A stretch of 64,000 bases of DNA from G963665495 sp963677785 (lineage in GTDB: Bacteria; Desulfobacterota; Desulfovibrionia; Desulfovibrionales; Desulfovibrionaceae). Shown here in pieces: positions 1 through 9,172 of this stretch. The DNA lies in NCBI GenBank assembly GCA_963677785.2, contig CAXXDH010000003.1, positions 496,001 to 560,000 of the forward strand. Direction: 5' to 3'. Made by a program: the position numbers and the translations under genes. The notes below the pieces were generated by a model. It saw nothing but the letters and a program-made list of their open reading frames with translations, did not search any database and was not told the DNA's origin. Position 1 is the stretch's first letter, and each line of letters begins with the position of its first letter.

Positions 1-3000
1 ATCCACAAAGACGTGAACCCGCATAATATCCTGGTCAACGAAACCAGCGGCGAACTCCAGCTCATCGACTTTCACCTTGCATCATTTCTGGAACAGCAGA
101 AACAGGAAGCCGTCAGCCCCGGCTCGCTGGAAGGTTCCTTTCCCTACATGTCGCCGGAACAGACCGGCAGAATGAACCGCGGAATAGATTACCGTACGGA
201 CTATTATTCTCTCGGCGTTTCCCTGTACGAATTGCTCACGGGCAAGCATCCCTTCCAGGCCGACGACGCCATCGGCTGGGTGCATTGCCACATCGCCAAG
301 ACTCCACCGACCATACGCAGCCTGCGCCGCGACGTGCCCCACGTCATCGAAAACATCATCTTCAAGCTCATGGCCAAAAAAGCCGAGGATCGTTACAACA
401 GCATCGGCGGCCTGCTCTGGGACCTGGACAATTGCCGCAAGCAACTGGCCAAAACCGGAGACATCGAAAACTTTCCCGTGGGCAGCTGCGACCACTCCAT
501 CAAATTTCAGATCCCCCAAAAGCTCTACGGCCGCGAACATGAAACCGCGGTGCTGGAGGAATGTTTCACGCGCATCGTGGCCGGCAGCGCAGAGATGTTC
601 ATGGTCGCCGGATATTCCGGCATCGGCAAATCCGCCCTGGTCAACGAAATCCACAAACCCCTGGTGGAAAAATACGGTTTCTTCATTTCCGGCAAATTCG
701 ACCAGTTCCAGCGGGACATCCCCTATTCCGCCATGCGCGACGCGTTCCAGGGGCTGTTCAAGCAGCTGCTCATGAGTCCGCAGGACGAGCTGGCCGCCTG
801 GAAGGACAAGCTGCTGGAGGCTCTCGGACCCAACGGCCAGGTCATCATCGACGTCATACCGGAAGTAGAAAAGATCATGGGGCCGCAACCCCCTGTTCCC
901 AATCTGGGAACCGAAGAAAACCAAAACCGTTTCAACACGGTTTTTCTCCAGTTCCTCCGGGTTTTTCTGCGCAAGGAACATCCGCTGGTCATTTTTCTCG
1001 ATGATCTGCAATGGGCTGACATCGCGACCCTGAACCTGATCAATACGCTGATGCATTCCGAGGGCAATCAGTACCTGATGCTGATGGGCGCCTACCGGGA
1101 CAATGAAGTCGACCATACGCATCCTTTCATCATGATGATGGACGATATCCGCAAATCAGGCGTTCGTGCGCACACCCTGATTCTGAAAGCCCTGGATCTC
1201 TCGCATCTGAACCAACTCATCTCGGAAACCGTATATACGGACATGGAATCCGTGACTCCGCTATCCCGGCTTGTGCTGGAAAAAACCGGCGGCAACCCCT
1301 TTTTCGCCATCCAGTTTCTAAAAGACCTGCACCACGAGCATCTGCTCGTATACGATGCGCCCAGTCATTGCTGGACCTGGGATATCGACCAGATCAAATC
1401 CCAGGAAATCACCGACAACGTTGTGGAGTTCATGGTCAAGAAGCTGAGAACCCTGCCGGAAGCCACCCAGCACCTGCTGCGTCTGGCAGCCTGCATCGGC
1501 AACAGCTTCAACCTGCACACCGTGGCCATCATCGCCGAAGAGCCGGCCGACAGCGTGGCCAAAAAGCTCTGGCCCGCGGTCACGGAAGGGCTGCTCCTGC
1601 CACAGGGTGACGGACACCTGCAGCTAAAAACCCTGGACGACCGCCTTGCTTCCTTGTCCCAGGAAAAAAACACCGAAGCCGTGGACAAATTTCTCCATGA
1701 CCGCGTACAGCAGGCCGCCTACTCGCTGATCGAAGAAAGCCAGAAACAGATAACCCACCTCACCATTGCCCGGCTGCTTCTGAAGTCCGCCAAAGAAGAA
1801 GACCTGAATTCCATTTGTTTCAGCGTTCTCGAGCATTACAACAAAAGCATCTCGCTGGTGACGGACCCGGAAGAACGGCGCGTCGTGGCCTCGCTGAACG
1901 TCCGGGTGGGACAGCGCGCCAAGGATTCCACAGCCTATTCGCCGGCCTTGCACTATTTCACCGTGGCCGCGGATATCATGGGGGCCGACCCCTGGGACAA
2001 CGATCATGACCTGATGTTCGCCATCCACAAGGGGCTTACGGAAAGCCTTTTTCTCACCGGAGATTTCAAACAGGGCATTGCCAGCGCGGATGCGGTGTTG
2101 AAGCGGTGCAAAACGCGTGAAGAACAGGTCGAGATCAACAACATCCTGATTCTGTATTACGGTGGCGACGGCAAAATCGACAAGGCCATCGACCTCGCCA
2201 TAGACTCTCTGTCGCTCTACAACCAGCATCTCCCGCGCAAATGCACCCGAACCCGGCTGCTTGTGGAACTGCTCTCGGCCAAATGCATCGAATTCGGTAA
2301 AAACACCGACTATCTCCTGGCCATGCCCAAGGCGACCGATCCCGACGCGCTGAGCATCCTGAGCCTGCTCAAAGAGCTGGTCGCGCCGACCTATCTGCAG
2401 GGCCTGCTGCTCCTGCCTTTTGTCATTCTGCGCATGTTCAAAATCACCATGCGCTACGGCAACAGTTCCATTTCCTCGTTCATTTATTCCGGCATAGGCC
2501 TGTTGTGGTCCAAGCTCGGCGTGCCCGGTTCAGCCTACAAATACGGCAAACTGGCCATGGAATATCTCAAGCACGTCGACAATCCGCCAATGGAGGCCCG
2601 GACCTATTTTATGGTCACCAGCTTTGCCATGTTCTGGAAACAGCCCCTGGCCGACACGCTGGAACCTCGAAAAATCGGTCTGCAGAAACTCACCAATACG
2701 GGTGAAAATTTCTGGGCGTCCTACATCTACATGTTCGGTTTCTGGCAGGAGGTCGTGCTGTCTAAAACTATCGCCGATGTAGTGGAACGGACCGAACGCG
2801 AAGTCCGGTTCGCCAAAAAGGTGAACCAGATCGAACCCTACCATGTGCACGCGCTGCACCGCGCGTTGTTCAAAAACCTGTCCGGGTCCATCAAGCAGCC
2901 CGACTGCCTTGACTACGGAGAACACGACGAACGTACGGCCAAAGCCTATTTCGACACCAACGTATCCTCGACATGCGGCTATTTTTATCACGCAACTACC

Positions 3001-5169
3001 AGGCTTTTGCTGCATTACTTCCACGAGAACTACAAGGAAGCGGTGCTGGCCGCCACCGGTCCGGAAGTAACCTCGGACGTCATCGCCGACCCGACTTTCA
3101 ACCTGACAATCTACACCCTGTTCACCTCTCTGGCGATCCTCGCGGCCATGGACGAATTTTCGCCACGGGAAAAAAGACGCTACAAACGCATCCTGGCATC
3201 CGGAAGACGCAAAATACAAAAATGGGCCAAATGCGGGCCGCAGAACTTTACCGTGATGCTTCTGCTGCTCCGTGCGGAGGAATCCCGACTGGCGAACCGC
3301 CACAACGACGCCATCAGCTCCTATACGCAGGCCAGGGAGGAAGCCCAGCGGATGGCATCGCTGTTTCTGGAAAGCCTGTGCTGCGAACGCTTTGCCAAGT
3401 ATTTCCTGGACATGGGCAATGACCGCGTCGCCAGCGGCTACATGCAGGAAGCGGTCTTTCTCTACAGCCAATGGGGAGCCAAATCCAAAGTGAAACAGCT
3501 GGAGCAGCGGTATCCGAAACTGTTGCAGGCGTCCCGGTTGGAAAAATATTTTTCCGAACACAGTTCGTCTTCAACCTCGCTTTCCGCCCAGCTGGACGTC
3601 GCAACCGTGGTCAAAGCCTCGCAGGCCATTTCCAGCGAAATCGTCCTGGGCAAGCTGCTGGAAAAACTGATGCGCATTTTGATTGAAAGCGCCGGAGCGC
3701 GGCGGGGAGCGGTGCTGCTCAAAAAGGACGGCGAACTTCTGGTCCAGGCAGAGGGCGACGCGCAGACCGACGAGGTCAAAACCCTGCAGGCCCTTGCGCT
3801 GGAAAATGCGGCTTTTCTGCCGGTATCCATCATTCGCTACGTTGCCCGCACCCAGGAGTCCGTGGTTCTGGGCGATGCGGTCCATGACGGCGGCTTTACC
3901 GGCGACGCGGAGATCAAGTCCAGGCAGCTGAGATCTCTGCTGGCCATGCCCATTCTCAACTACGGCAAACTGCTCGGCATCCTGTACCTTGAAAACGACC
4001 TCATCGAAGGCATGTTCACGCCGGAACGGCTCGAACTGCTCACCGTCCTGGCTTCCCAGGTGGCCATTTCCATTGAAAACGCTCAGTTCTACAACCTCAT
4101 GGAAAAAAATGTCGACGAACGGACCGCCGAATTGCAGGAAGCCCTGGCCAATCTCAAACGCAGTCAGCAGCAGATCATCGAATCAGCCAAAATGGCCGCT
4201 CTGGGCCAGCTCATCGCCGGCGTGGGGCACGAGGTGAATACACCGCTGGGAGCCATCAAATCTTCCATAGGCAATATCGAAACCTCGCTGCACGATACGC
4301 TCTCCCAACTGCCGCGCCTGTTCCAGTTGCTCTCGCAAAAAGAGCAGGACGAATTCATGGGCCTGCTGACCCATGCTTTCAGCAAGCAGGCTTTTCTCAC
4401 CACCAGAGAGGAACGAAAAATCCGCAAGGCACTGGAAGAAGAACTGAACAAGCTCGGCATCGAAAATACGCGCGCCATGGCGAACACCTTCATCAAGTTG
4501 AATATTCATGAAGATCCGTCACCGTTCATTCCCCTGCTGCAAAACGAGCACGCCGCGATGATCTTCAACGTGGCCTACAAACTGGCTGATTTGAATTCCA
4601 ACGCGTCCAATATCGCTTTAGCCGTGGAAAAAGCGAGCAAGGTCATCTTTGCCCTGAAAAATTTCGCTCGCTTCGACCAGGGAGACAAGGTCGTCAAATC
4701 TTTCTTGAAAGACGGCCTCGAAACCGTCCTGACCATTTACTACAACCAGATCAAGCGAAACATCAATCTGGTGACCGAATACGAAGAACTTGATGAAATC
4801 TACTGTTTTCCGGACGAACTGAACCAGGTCTGGACCAATCTTATCCACAATGCCCTGCAGGCCATGGACTACAAAGGCGACCTCAGAATCCAGCTGAGCC
4901 AGGTCAACGGATTCCAGCGGGTCCTGATCAAAGACAGCGGACCGGGAATCCCGGACGAATTCCTCGGCAAAATCTTCACTCCGTTTTTCACAACCAAAAA
5001 AGCCGGAGAAGGCAGCGGACTCGGACTTGATATTGTCAAAAAAATCGTTGAAAAACATCAAGGTAAAATTGAAGTGGAAAGCAAAAACGGTGAGGGAGCG
5101 GCCTTCTCCATTTTCATTCCCGCAGTAACACAGCTTGAGCAGCAAGAAGGACCAGGCAATGAACAATGA
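1..5169 (+). CDS. Ser/Thr kinase - AAA-type ATPase - GAF - histidine kinase, 5'-truncated by window edge
   Basis: This is a multidomain signalling protein whose start lies before the window. The first bases already encode the kinase catalytic loop (IHKDVNPHNIL), so the kinase N-lobe is missing; 1722 codons are visible. Order seen: kinase C-lobe to about residue 140; ATPase with Walker A GYSGIGKS (about 200) and a Walker B-like LDDLQWAD (about 330); a long TPR-like helical region (about 550-1150); a GAF domain (about 1190-1340); a coiled coil; a histidine phosphoacceptor box LIAGVGHEVNTPLGAI; and a HATPase with DSGPGIP and GSGLGL. This is the known family of kinase/ATP-binding/sensor histidine kinase fusions. 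The next gene, a receiver, overlaps its 3' end by 11 nt, so a phosphorelay partner is likely. The signal sensed is unknown. Confidence 0.9.
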   Translation: MHKDVNPHNILVNETSGELQLIDFHLASFLEQQKQEAVSPGSLEGSFPYMSPEQTGRMNRGIDYRTDYYSLGVSLYELLTGKHPFQADDAIGWVHCHIAKTPPTIRSLRRDVPHVIENIIFKLMAKKAEDRYNSIGGLLWDLDNCRKQLAKTGDIENFPVGSCDHSIKFQIPQKLYGREHETAVLEECFTRIVAGSAEMFMVAGYSGIGKSALVNEIHKPLVEKYGFFISGKFDQFQRDIPYSAMRDAFQGLFKQLLMSPQDELAAWKDKLLEALGPNGQVIIDVIPEVEKIMGPQPPVPNLGTEENQNRFNTVFLQFLRVFLRKEHPLVIFLDDLQWADIATLNLINTLMHSEGNQYLMLMGAYRDNEVDHTHPFIMMMDDIRKSGVRAHTLILKALDLSHLNQLISETVYTDMESVTPLSRLVLEKTGGNPFFAIQFLKDLHHEHLLVYDAPSHCWTWDIDQIKSQEITDNVVEFMVKKLRTLPEATQHLLRLAACIGNSFNLHTVAIIAEEPADSVAKKLWPAVTEGLLLPQGDGHLQLKTLDDRLASLSQEKNTEAVDKFLHDRVQQAAYSLIEESQKQITHLTIARLLLKSAKEEDLNSICFSVLEHYNKSISLVTDPEERRVVASLNVRVGQRAKDSTAYSPALHYFTVAADIMGADPWDNDHDLMFAIHKGLTESLFLTGDFKQGIASADAVLKRCKTREEQVEINNILILYYGGDGKIDKAIDLAIDSLSLYNQHLPRKCTRTRLLVELLSAKCIEFGKNTDYLLAMPKATDPDALSILSLLKELVAPTYLQGLLLLPFVILRMFKITMRYGNSSISSFIYSGIGLLWSKLGVPGSAYKYGKLAMEYLKHVDNPPMEARTYFMVTSFAMFWKQPLADTLEPRKIGLQKLTNTGENFWASYIYMFGFWQEVVLSKTIADVVERTEREVRFAKKVNQIEPYHVHALHRALFKNLSGSIKQPDCLDYGEHDERTAKAYFDTNVSSTCGYFYHATTRLLLHYFHENYKEAVLAATGPEVTSDVIADPTFNLTIYTLFTSLAILAAMDEFSPREKRRYKRILASGRRKIQKWAKCGPQNFTVMLLLLRAEESRLANRHNDAISSYTQAREEAQRMASLFLESLCCERFAKYFLDMGNDRVASGYMQEAVFLYSQWGAKSKVKQLEQRYPKLLQASRLEKYFSEHSSSSTSLSAQLDVATVVKASQAISSEIVLGKLLEKLMRILIESAGARRGAVLLKKDGELLVQAEGDAQTDEVKTLQALALENAAFLPVSIIRYVARTQESVVLGDAVHDGGFTGDAEIKSRQLRSLLAMPILNYGKLLGILYLENDLIEGMFTPERLELLTVLASQVAISIENAQFYNLMEKNVDERTAELQEALANLKRSQQQIIESAKMAALGQLIAGVGHEVNTPLGAIKSSIGNIETSLHDTLSQLPRLFQLLSQKEQDEFMGLLTHAFSKQAFLTTREERKIRKALEEELNKLGIENTRAMANTFIKLNIHEDPSPFIPLLQNEHAAMIFNVAYKLADLNSNASNIALAVEKASKVIFALKNFARFDQGDKVVKSFLKDGLETVLTIYYNQIKRNINLVTEYEELDEIYCFPDELNQVWTNLIHNALQAMDYKGDLRIQLSQVNGFQRVLIKDSGPGIPDEFLGKIFTPFFTTKKAGEGSGLGLDIVKKIVEKHQGKIEVESKNGEGAAFSIFIPAVTQLEQQEGPGNEQ

Positions 5170-5563
5170 GGTTATTTTGTGTGTCGATGACGAGCAGGTC
5201 GTTCTCAATTCGCTGGAAAGCCAGCTCGTGCATGAGTTCGGCTCGCAGTTTCACATCGAACTTTCCGAAGGCGGCCCAGAAGCCCTGGAGCTCTTGGATG
5301 AACTCTCCGAAGAAGGCTACCGGACCCTGGTCATCATTTCCGACTGGCTTATGCCGGAGATGAAAGGGGATGATTTCCTGATCAAGGCCCACGAAAGATT
5401 TCCCCATGTGCTGACTCTGATGCTGACCGGCCAGGCCGACCACGACGCAGTGGAACGGACAAAAAGCCACGCGAACCTCTACAAACTCATTCACAAGCCT
5501 TGGGAAGCTTCCGATCTCATCGACACCATCAGAACCGGCCTGAGTGAATTTGGCAACATCTGA
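5159..5563 (+). CDS. Single-domain response regulator (receiver only)
   Basis: This 134-residue protein consists of one CheY-like receiver. Visible are the acidic pair in CVDDE near the N-terminus, the phosphoacceptor Asp in IISDWLMPEMKGD, the Thr of LTGQ and the Lys in HKPWE. There is no output domain. A start at 5159 is chosen because AAGAAGGA lies about 8 nt upstream; an in-frame start at 5135 would add only eight residues. It overlaps the 3' end of the giant histidine kinase by 11 nt, so translational coupling and cognate pairing are likely. The HKPWE signature resembles receivers of RpfG/HD-GYP type regulators. It probably passes phosphate to, or competes with, the receiver-kinase encoded 32 nt downstream. 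Confidence 0.9.
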   Translation: MNNEVILCVDDEQVVLNSLESQLVHEFGSQFHIELSEGGPEALELLDELSEEGYRTLVIISDWLMPEMKGDDFLIKAHERFPHVLTLMLTGQADHDAVERTKSHANLYKLIHKPWEASDLIDTIRTGLSEFGNI

Positions 5564-5595
5564 ACCCGATCTTCTTCCACAGTGGGTGTGCGGAT

Positions 5596-6861
5596 ATGAA
5601 TCGTAAAGTTATCTTATGCGTTGATGACGAAAAAATCGTCCTGGAGAGCCTGCGCAGCGAACTTGAGGGCCACTTCGGTGAGGAATACGACCTGGAATTC
5701 GCCGAAAGCGGCGCCGAAGCCCTGGAGGTCATCACCGAACTCATCGAAGCCAAGGACAAACTGGCGCTGATCATTACGGACTACCTCATGCCGGGAATCA
5801 AAGGCGACGAAATCCTGGCCAGGATTTTCCAGGAGCAGCCTGAATCCAAGCAGATAATGCTCACGGGCCAGGCCAATCTCGAAGGCATCACAAACGCCAT
5901 CAACAACGCGAAACTCTACCGCTACATTTCCAAACCCTGGGAAAAAAGCGATCTGATCCTGACAATTTCCGAAGCCGTGAAAAGCTATGAACAGGAAATG
6001 CAGATCAAGCAGCACCACATCATCCTCGAAGAAACCGTTCGGGCACGGACCAGTGAACTCGAGCAGACGCTCATGTACCTCAAGAACAGCCAGGAACAAC
6101 TGGTGGCTTCAGAAAAAATGGCCCTGCTGGGCGGACTGGTCGCGGGCATCGCGCACGAAATCAACACGCCGTTGGGCGTGGGCGTAACAGCTGCCTCGCA
6201 TCTGGAATCCCAGCTGCGCAATGTTGTCCGGCTCTACCACGATGCCGAATTGACCAAGGAAGAATACGAAGCTTTTCTGGACAGCGCGGTGGAGGGTATT
6301 CATATTCTGCTGCGGAACCTGGAAGCCGCGGCCAATCTTGTCAGCAGCTTCAAGCTGGTCGCCGTGGACCAATCCAGCGAAGCCCTGCGTGAGTTCAGAA
6401 TCAAGGAATATCTGAAATCAATTTTACTGAGTCTGCAGCCCGAAACCAAACAGGCGCCCATCAACATAGAAGTGGATTGTCCGGAAGACCTCGTAATCAA
6501 CAGCTATCCGGGGGACTTCTCTCAAATATTCACCAACCTTATCATGAACTCCATCATGCACGGATTCAACGAGGGCACAGAAAGCGGCACCATCAGCATC
6601 GCCGTCGGCAAACCCGACGAAGAGCATATCAAAATCCTGTATACCGACACGGGCAAGGGAATTTCCGCTGAAATCATTCCCAGGATTTTCGATCCTTTTT
6701 TCACCACCAACCGCCAATCCGGACGGAGCGGGCTGGGCATGCACATTGTCTACAACATCATCACCCACCACCTCAAAGGCACGGTAGCCTGCGAGGATAC
6801 GGCATCACAGGGCGCACGCTTTGTGATCACCGTTCCATTGATAATCCGGAATAACGCCTGA
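5596..6861 (+). CDS. Receiver - histidine kinase hybrid
   Basis: This 421-residue cytoplasmic protein begins with a receiver (residues 1-125: CVDDEKIV, phosphoacceptor Asp in IITDYLMPG, LTGQ, SKPWEK). A coiled coil follows (about 130-175), then a HisKA box LVAGIAHEINTPLG and a HATPase with N-box NLIMNSIMHG, DTGKGIS and GRSGLGMHI. There are no membrane segments, so input must come through the N-terminal receiver. That receiver is close in sequence to the stand-alone receiver just upstream. The three consecutive genes look like one relay in which a large kinase phosphorylates small receivers and a second kinase responds. No DNA-binding output is encoded here, so the final target lies elsewhere. 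Confidence 0.9.
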   Translation: MNRKVILCVDDEKIVLESLRSELEGHFGEEYDLEFAESGAEALEVITELIEAKDKLALIITDYLMPGIKGDEILARIFQEQPESKQIMLTGQANLEGITNAINNAKLYRYISKPWEKSDLILTISEAVKSYEQEMQIKQHHIILEETVRARTSELEQTLMYLKNSQEQLVASEKMALLGGLVAGIAHEINTPLGVGVTAASHLESQLRNVVRLYHDAELTKEEYEAFLDSAVEGIHILLRNLEAAANLVSSFKLVAVDQSSEALREFRIKEYLKSILLSLQPETKQAPINIEVDCPEDLVINSYPGDFSQIFTNLIMNSIMHGFNEGTESGTISIAVGKPDEEHIKILYTDTGKGISAEIIPRIFDPFFTTNRQSGRSGLGMHIVYNIITHHLKGTVACEDTASQGARFVITVPLIIRNNA

Positions 6862-7019
6862 GCTCTGGTGCGCGTTTCAAAAAAATGGCAATTTTTTCCC
6901 CGCCGTTCTTTTGCGGAAAGGACATCAGCACGTAATCCAAAAGAATATTACAGTTTTTAAAAAAAAGAACACATCTTGCTTGTTTCGATTTACAAATCTT
7001 CTCATCAAGGAGACCTGAG

Positions 7020-7313
7020 ATGCAGATCAAATCAAGCATTGGCGTATCAGAAAGCGCTTTTGGCGGGGATCTGACCACACGGCTGGAGGAATTGGCCCAA
7101 AAGACCCGGGAAAAAGCCAGCGCGCTCAAGACGAACGACCAAACCAACGGCCAAGATGCGGCTGCAGAACAAGCCGCCGCGGCAGAAAAACTGGATTTTA
7201 CCAACGCCCAGGACCGCTCGACCTTTCTGGCCTCCCTGCAGGGCGGAAACGAATCATTGGAAATGCAGCACAGTCTGGACCTGGAACGGGTGCGCCAGCT
7301 GCTGGAACTCTAG
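7020..7313 (+). CDS. Small unknown protein, 97 residues
   Basis: A 97-residue protein follows a good ribosome binding site (AAGGAGAC about 8 nt before ATG). The middle is rich in Ala, Gln and Glu, with a polar linker and a run of alanines around residues 45-55. The C-terminal third (LDFTNAQDRSTFLASLQGG onward) and the final LERVRQLLEL look helical. There is no signal peptide, membrane segment or cysteine. It sits alone between the kinase/receiver genes and a reverse-strand TPR gene, with an AT-rich leader upstream. I do not recognise the family. The strong binding site and the natural composition support a real gene. Confidence 0.6.
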   Translation: MQIKSSIGVSESAFGGDLTTRLEELAQKTREKASALKTNDQTNGQDAAAEQAAAAEKLDFTNAQDRSTFLASLQGGNESLEMQHSLDLERVRQLLEL

Positions 7314-7393
7314 GGCATTTTATCATGAAACAAGGCTTGCATCTGAAACACGGCTTGGCTGAAGAGACTCGAAGCTGAGAGACGAACGGACAG

Positions 7394-8209
7394 TCAGTCT
7401 TTTTTGGCCGCAGCCGCGATTTTTTTGACCCTGGCCATAATTTTTTTGGCTTTTCTCAGATTGGGATCTTTAAGCAACGCCTTGCGCGCGAGCGCGTAGG
7501 CTTCTTTGTTTTTGCCCTTGCGCAGATTGACCAGGGCGAGGATTTCCAGCGTCTCGGCGGCATCTCCATATTTTTTGATGGCATTGCGCGCCACCAGTTC
7601 GGCCTTGTCGTATTGCTTCAGGGCTTCATAGGCAGTTGCCGCACTGACATAGGTGGCTTCCGCGTCGCTGTCCACTTCCATGCCTTTGCGAAAATAAACC
7701 AGCGCTTGTTTGGGAAACCCCGCACTGACCAGCTTCGCCCCGATCACATAGAACAACTTGTGCTCGTCCACGTACAGGGAAGTTGCTTCCTGAAACGCGG
7801 CCGCAGCGTCCGCCAGGTGCTTCTTTTCCAGAGAGCGTTGTCCCCTGATCAACAGATTGTCCATTTTCAGCTTACGCTCGCGGGTTTCTTCCAGACTCTC
7901 TTTGCCGGCCTCTTCCTTGATACGTTTGAGCAGAGCGGCAAGCAGCCCGAGCAGCCTTTTGTAGCCGCCTTTGGTAAAGGTGATGCCTTCGGGCAAAAAT
8001 TGCTGGACATCTTCCGTACGGTTCAAAAGCTGGACGATTTCCAGCACGGCCATGTCAAGTTCCATTTTTTGGCGCCCGAAAATCTGGGCGGCGGCAGCGG
8101 CTTTCATGGCCAAAGTCAAAGACACCAAAGCTCTGTTGACATCGTGATGGTGGTAATGCCCTCTTGCCCGGGCCAGTTCTTCCGTAATGTTTTTAAAATC
8201 AGAACTCAT
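7394..8209 (-). CDS. TPR-repeat protein
   Basis: This is a 271-residue soluble protein starting MSSDFKNITEEL. The N-terminal half is helical and Ala/Leu rich. The C-terminal half (about residues 140-260) carries tetratricopeptide-like repeats, for example AAFQEATSLYVDE, ALVYFRKGMEVDSDAEATY and AYALARKALLKDPN, followed by a basic tail. TPR domains are protein-interaction scaffolds. No enzymatic motif is present. An in-frame ATG 45 nt upstream (8254) is possible, but neither start has a strong binding site; I prefer 8209 because the protein reads naturally from there. It faces the forward-strand chemotaxis genes, so its role in signalling or motility is only a guess from context. Confidence 0.75.
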   Translation of the reverse strand: MSSDFKNITEELARARGHYHHHDVNRALVSLTLAMKAAAAAQIFGRQKMELDMAVLEIVQLLNRTEDVQQFLPEGITFTKGGYKRLLGLLAALLKRIKEEAGKESLEETRERKLKMDNLLIRGQRSLEKKHLADAAAAFQEATSLYVDEHKLFYVIGAKLVSAGFPKQALVYFRKGMEVDSDAEATYVSAATAYEALKQYDKAELVARNAIKKYGDAAETLEILALVNLRKGKNKEAYALARKALLKDPNLRKAKKIMARVKKIAAAAKKD

Positions 8210-8636
8210 AGTGCACAGCGTTACCCACAATAAAATAGTATGATCGTATATCATTACCTGCTGCGCAATATGCAGTCAAGCTAACTGCGCCTGTTTGCAG
8301 CATTTTTTTCGTACATCCCATATGACGGCACTATGAATACGCGAGGAACCGGCTTTGCGTTTCTACTGCAGGACGCTGTTTTCGCGGCCATGGACATTGG
8401 CATGCCCCCTTCTTTCTGATAGGCTCATTTTTCTGCTGTAACAGTGAAAGTCCTGCAACCGACTCTGGACATTCATGCGGCAATACGTTTATATAATGGA
8501 AAGGTAGAAATGACTGCGTACGCCCCGGCATCCGAACATGACCCATCTCCTGTTCATGGGTTTCCTCAATCCGGAGACGTATCACTGGTGTATTTCTCAT
8601 CAAAAAATTGCAAACCACCTCTCAGGAGTGGATGAG
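8210..8636. other. Divergent intergenic region between TPR gene and cheX
   Basis: These 427 bases separate two divergent genes and must hold both promoters. I see AT-rich stretches near 8230-8260 and 8300-8330 but no convincing -35/-10 pair, operator, RNA gene or coding frame. The short in-frame extension of cheX (from 8538) lacks a ribosome binding site and is not counted as coding. Confidence 0.5.
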
Positions 8637-9104
8637 ATGAGCGCAAGCGGAGTTGAGATTGCCAAGCCCTTTATCAAGGCCACTGTCAATGTTCTGAGCA
8701 CCATGGCAATGATTACGCCACAACCTGGAAAACCCTACATCAAAAAAGACAATACCGCAGAGGGGGATGTTTCCGCAGTCATCGGCATTACTGGAGAAAA
8801 AAACGGATCCATTTCGGTTTCTTTTTCCAAGAAATGCGCCGTCGCCCTTGTGAAAGCCATGCTGGGCGATGATGTGGAAGATATCATTCAGGATGTGAAA
8901 GATGCCGTTGGTGAAATCACCAACATGATCTCCGGCCAGGCACGGGCCGGACTTTCGGAAATGGGCATGAGCCTGAACGGTTCCACGCCATCCGTGATCA
9001 TGGGGGACAACCACACGATAACGCACGTTACCAAAGAACCGGTGGTAGCCATTCCTTTTACGACGGAACATGGGAATTTTTTTGTAGAATTCGCTTTCGA
9101 ATAA
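8637..9104 (+). CDS. cheX: CheX-like chemotaxis phosphatase
   Basis: The 155-residue protein matches the CheX/CheC-like family, which dephosphorylates CheY-P. Supporting segments are the N-terminal AKPFIKATVNVLSTM helix, the beta strands around ISVSFSKKCAVALVKAMLG and the family-typical helix DAVGEITNMISGQARAGLSEMG, which carries the E..N catalytic pair. The start at 8637 is set by AGGAG about 9 nt upstream; a longer frame from 8538 has no such site. It is followed at 69 and 20 nt gaps by a HEAT-receiver protein and CheY, so the three probably form one transcription unit that tunes motor or other CheY output. Confidence 0.88.
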   Translation: MSASGVEIAKPFIKATVNVLSTMAMITPQPGKPYIKKDNTAEGDVSAVIGITGEKNGSISVSFSKKCAVALVKAMLGDDVEDIIQDVKDAVGEITNMISGQARAGLSEMGMSLNGSTPSVIMGDNHTITHVTKEPVVAIPFTTEHGNFFVEFAFE

Positions 9105-9172
9105 TTGAGCGCCGGCTCCCTTCCCTGGTAGTAACGCGATACAATCGGCCAGCAGCTTTCCCGGAGAGAGAG

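Noticed and set aside
8397..8414. Sigma-54-like sequence upstream of cheX
   Set aside because: It reads GG-N10-TC, so the essential -12 GC is missing, and it is far from the start.
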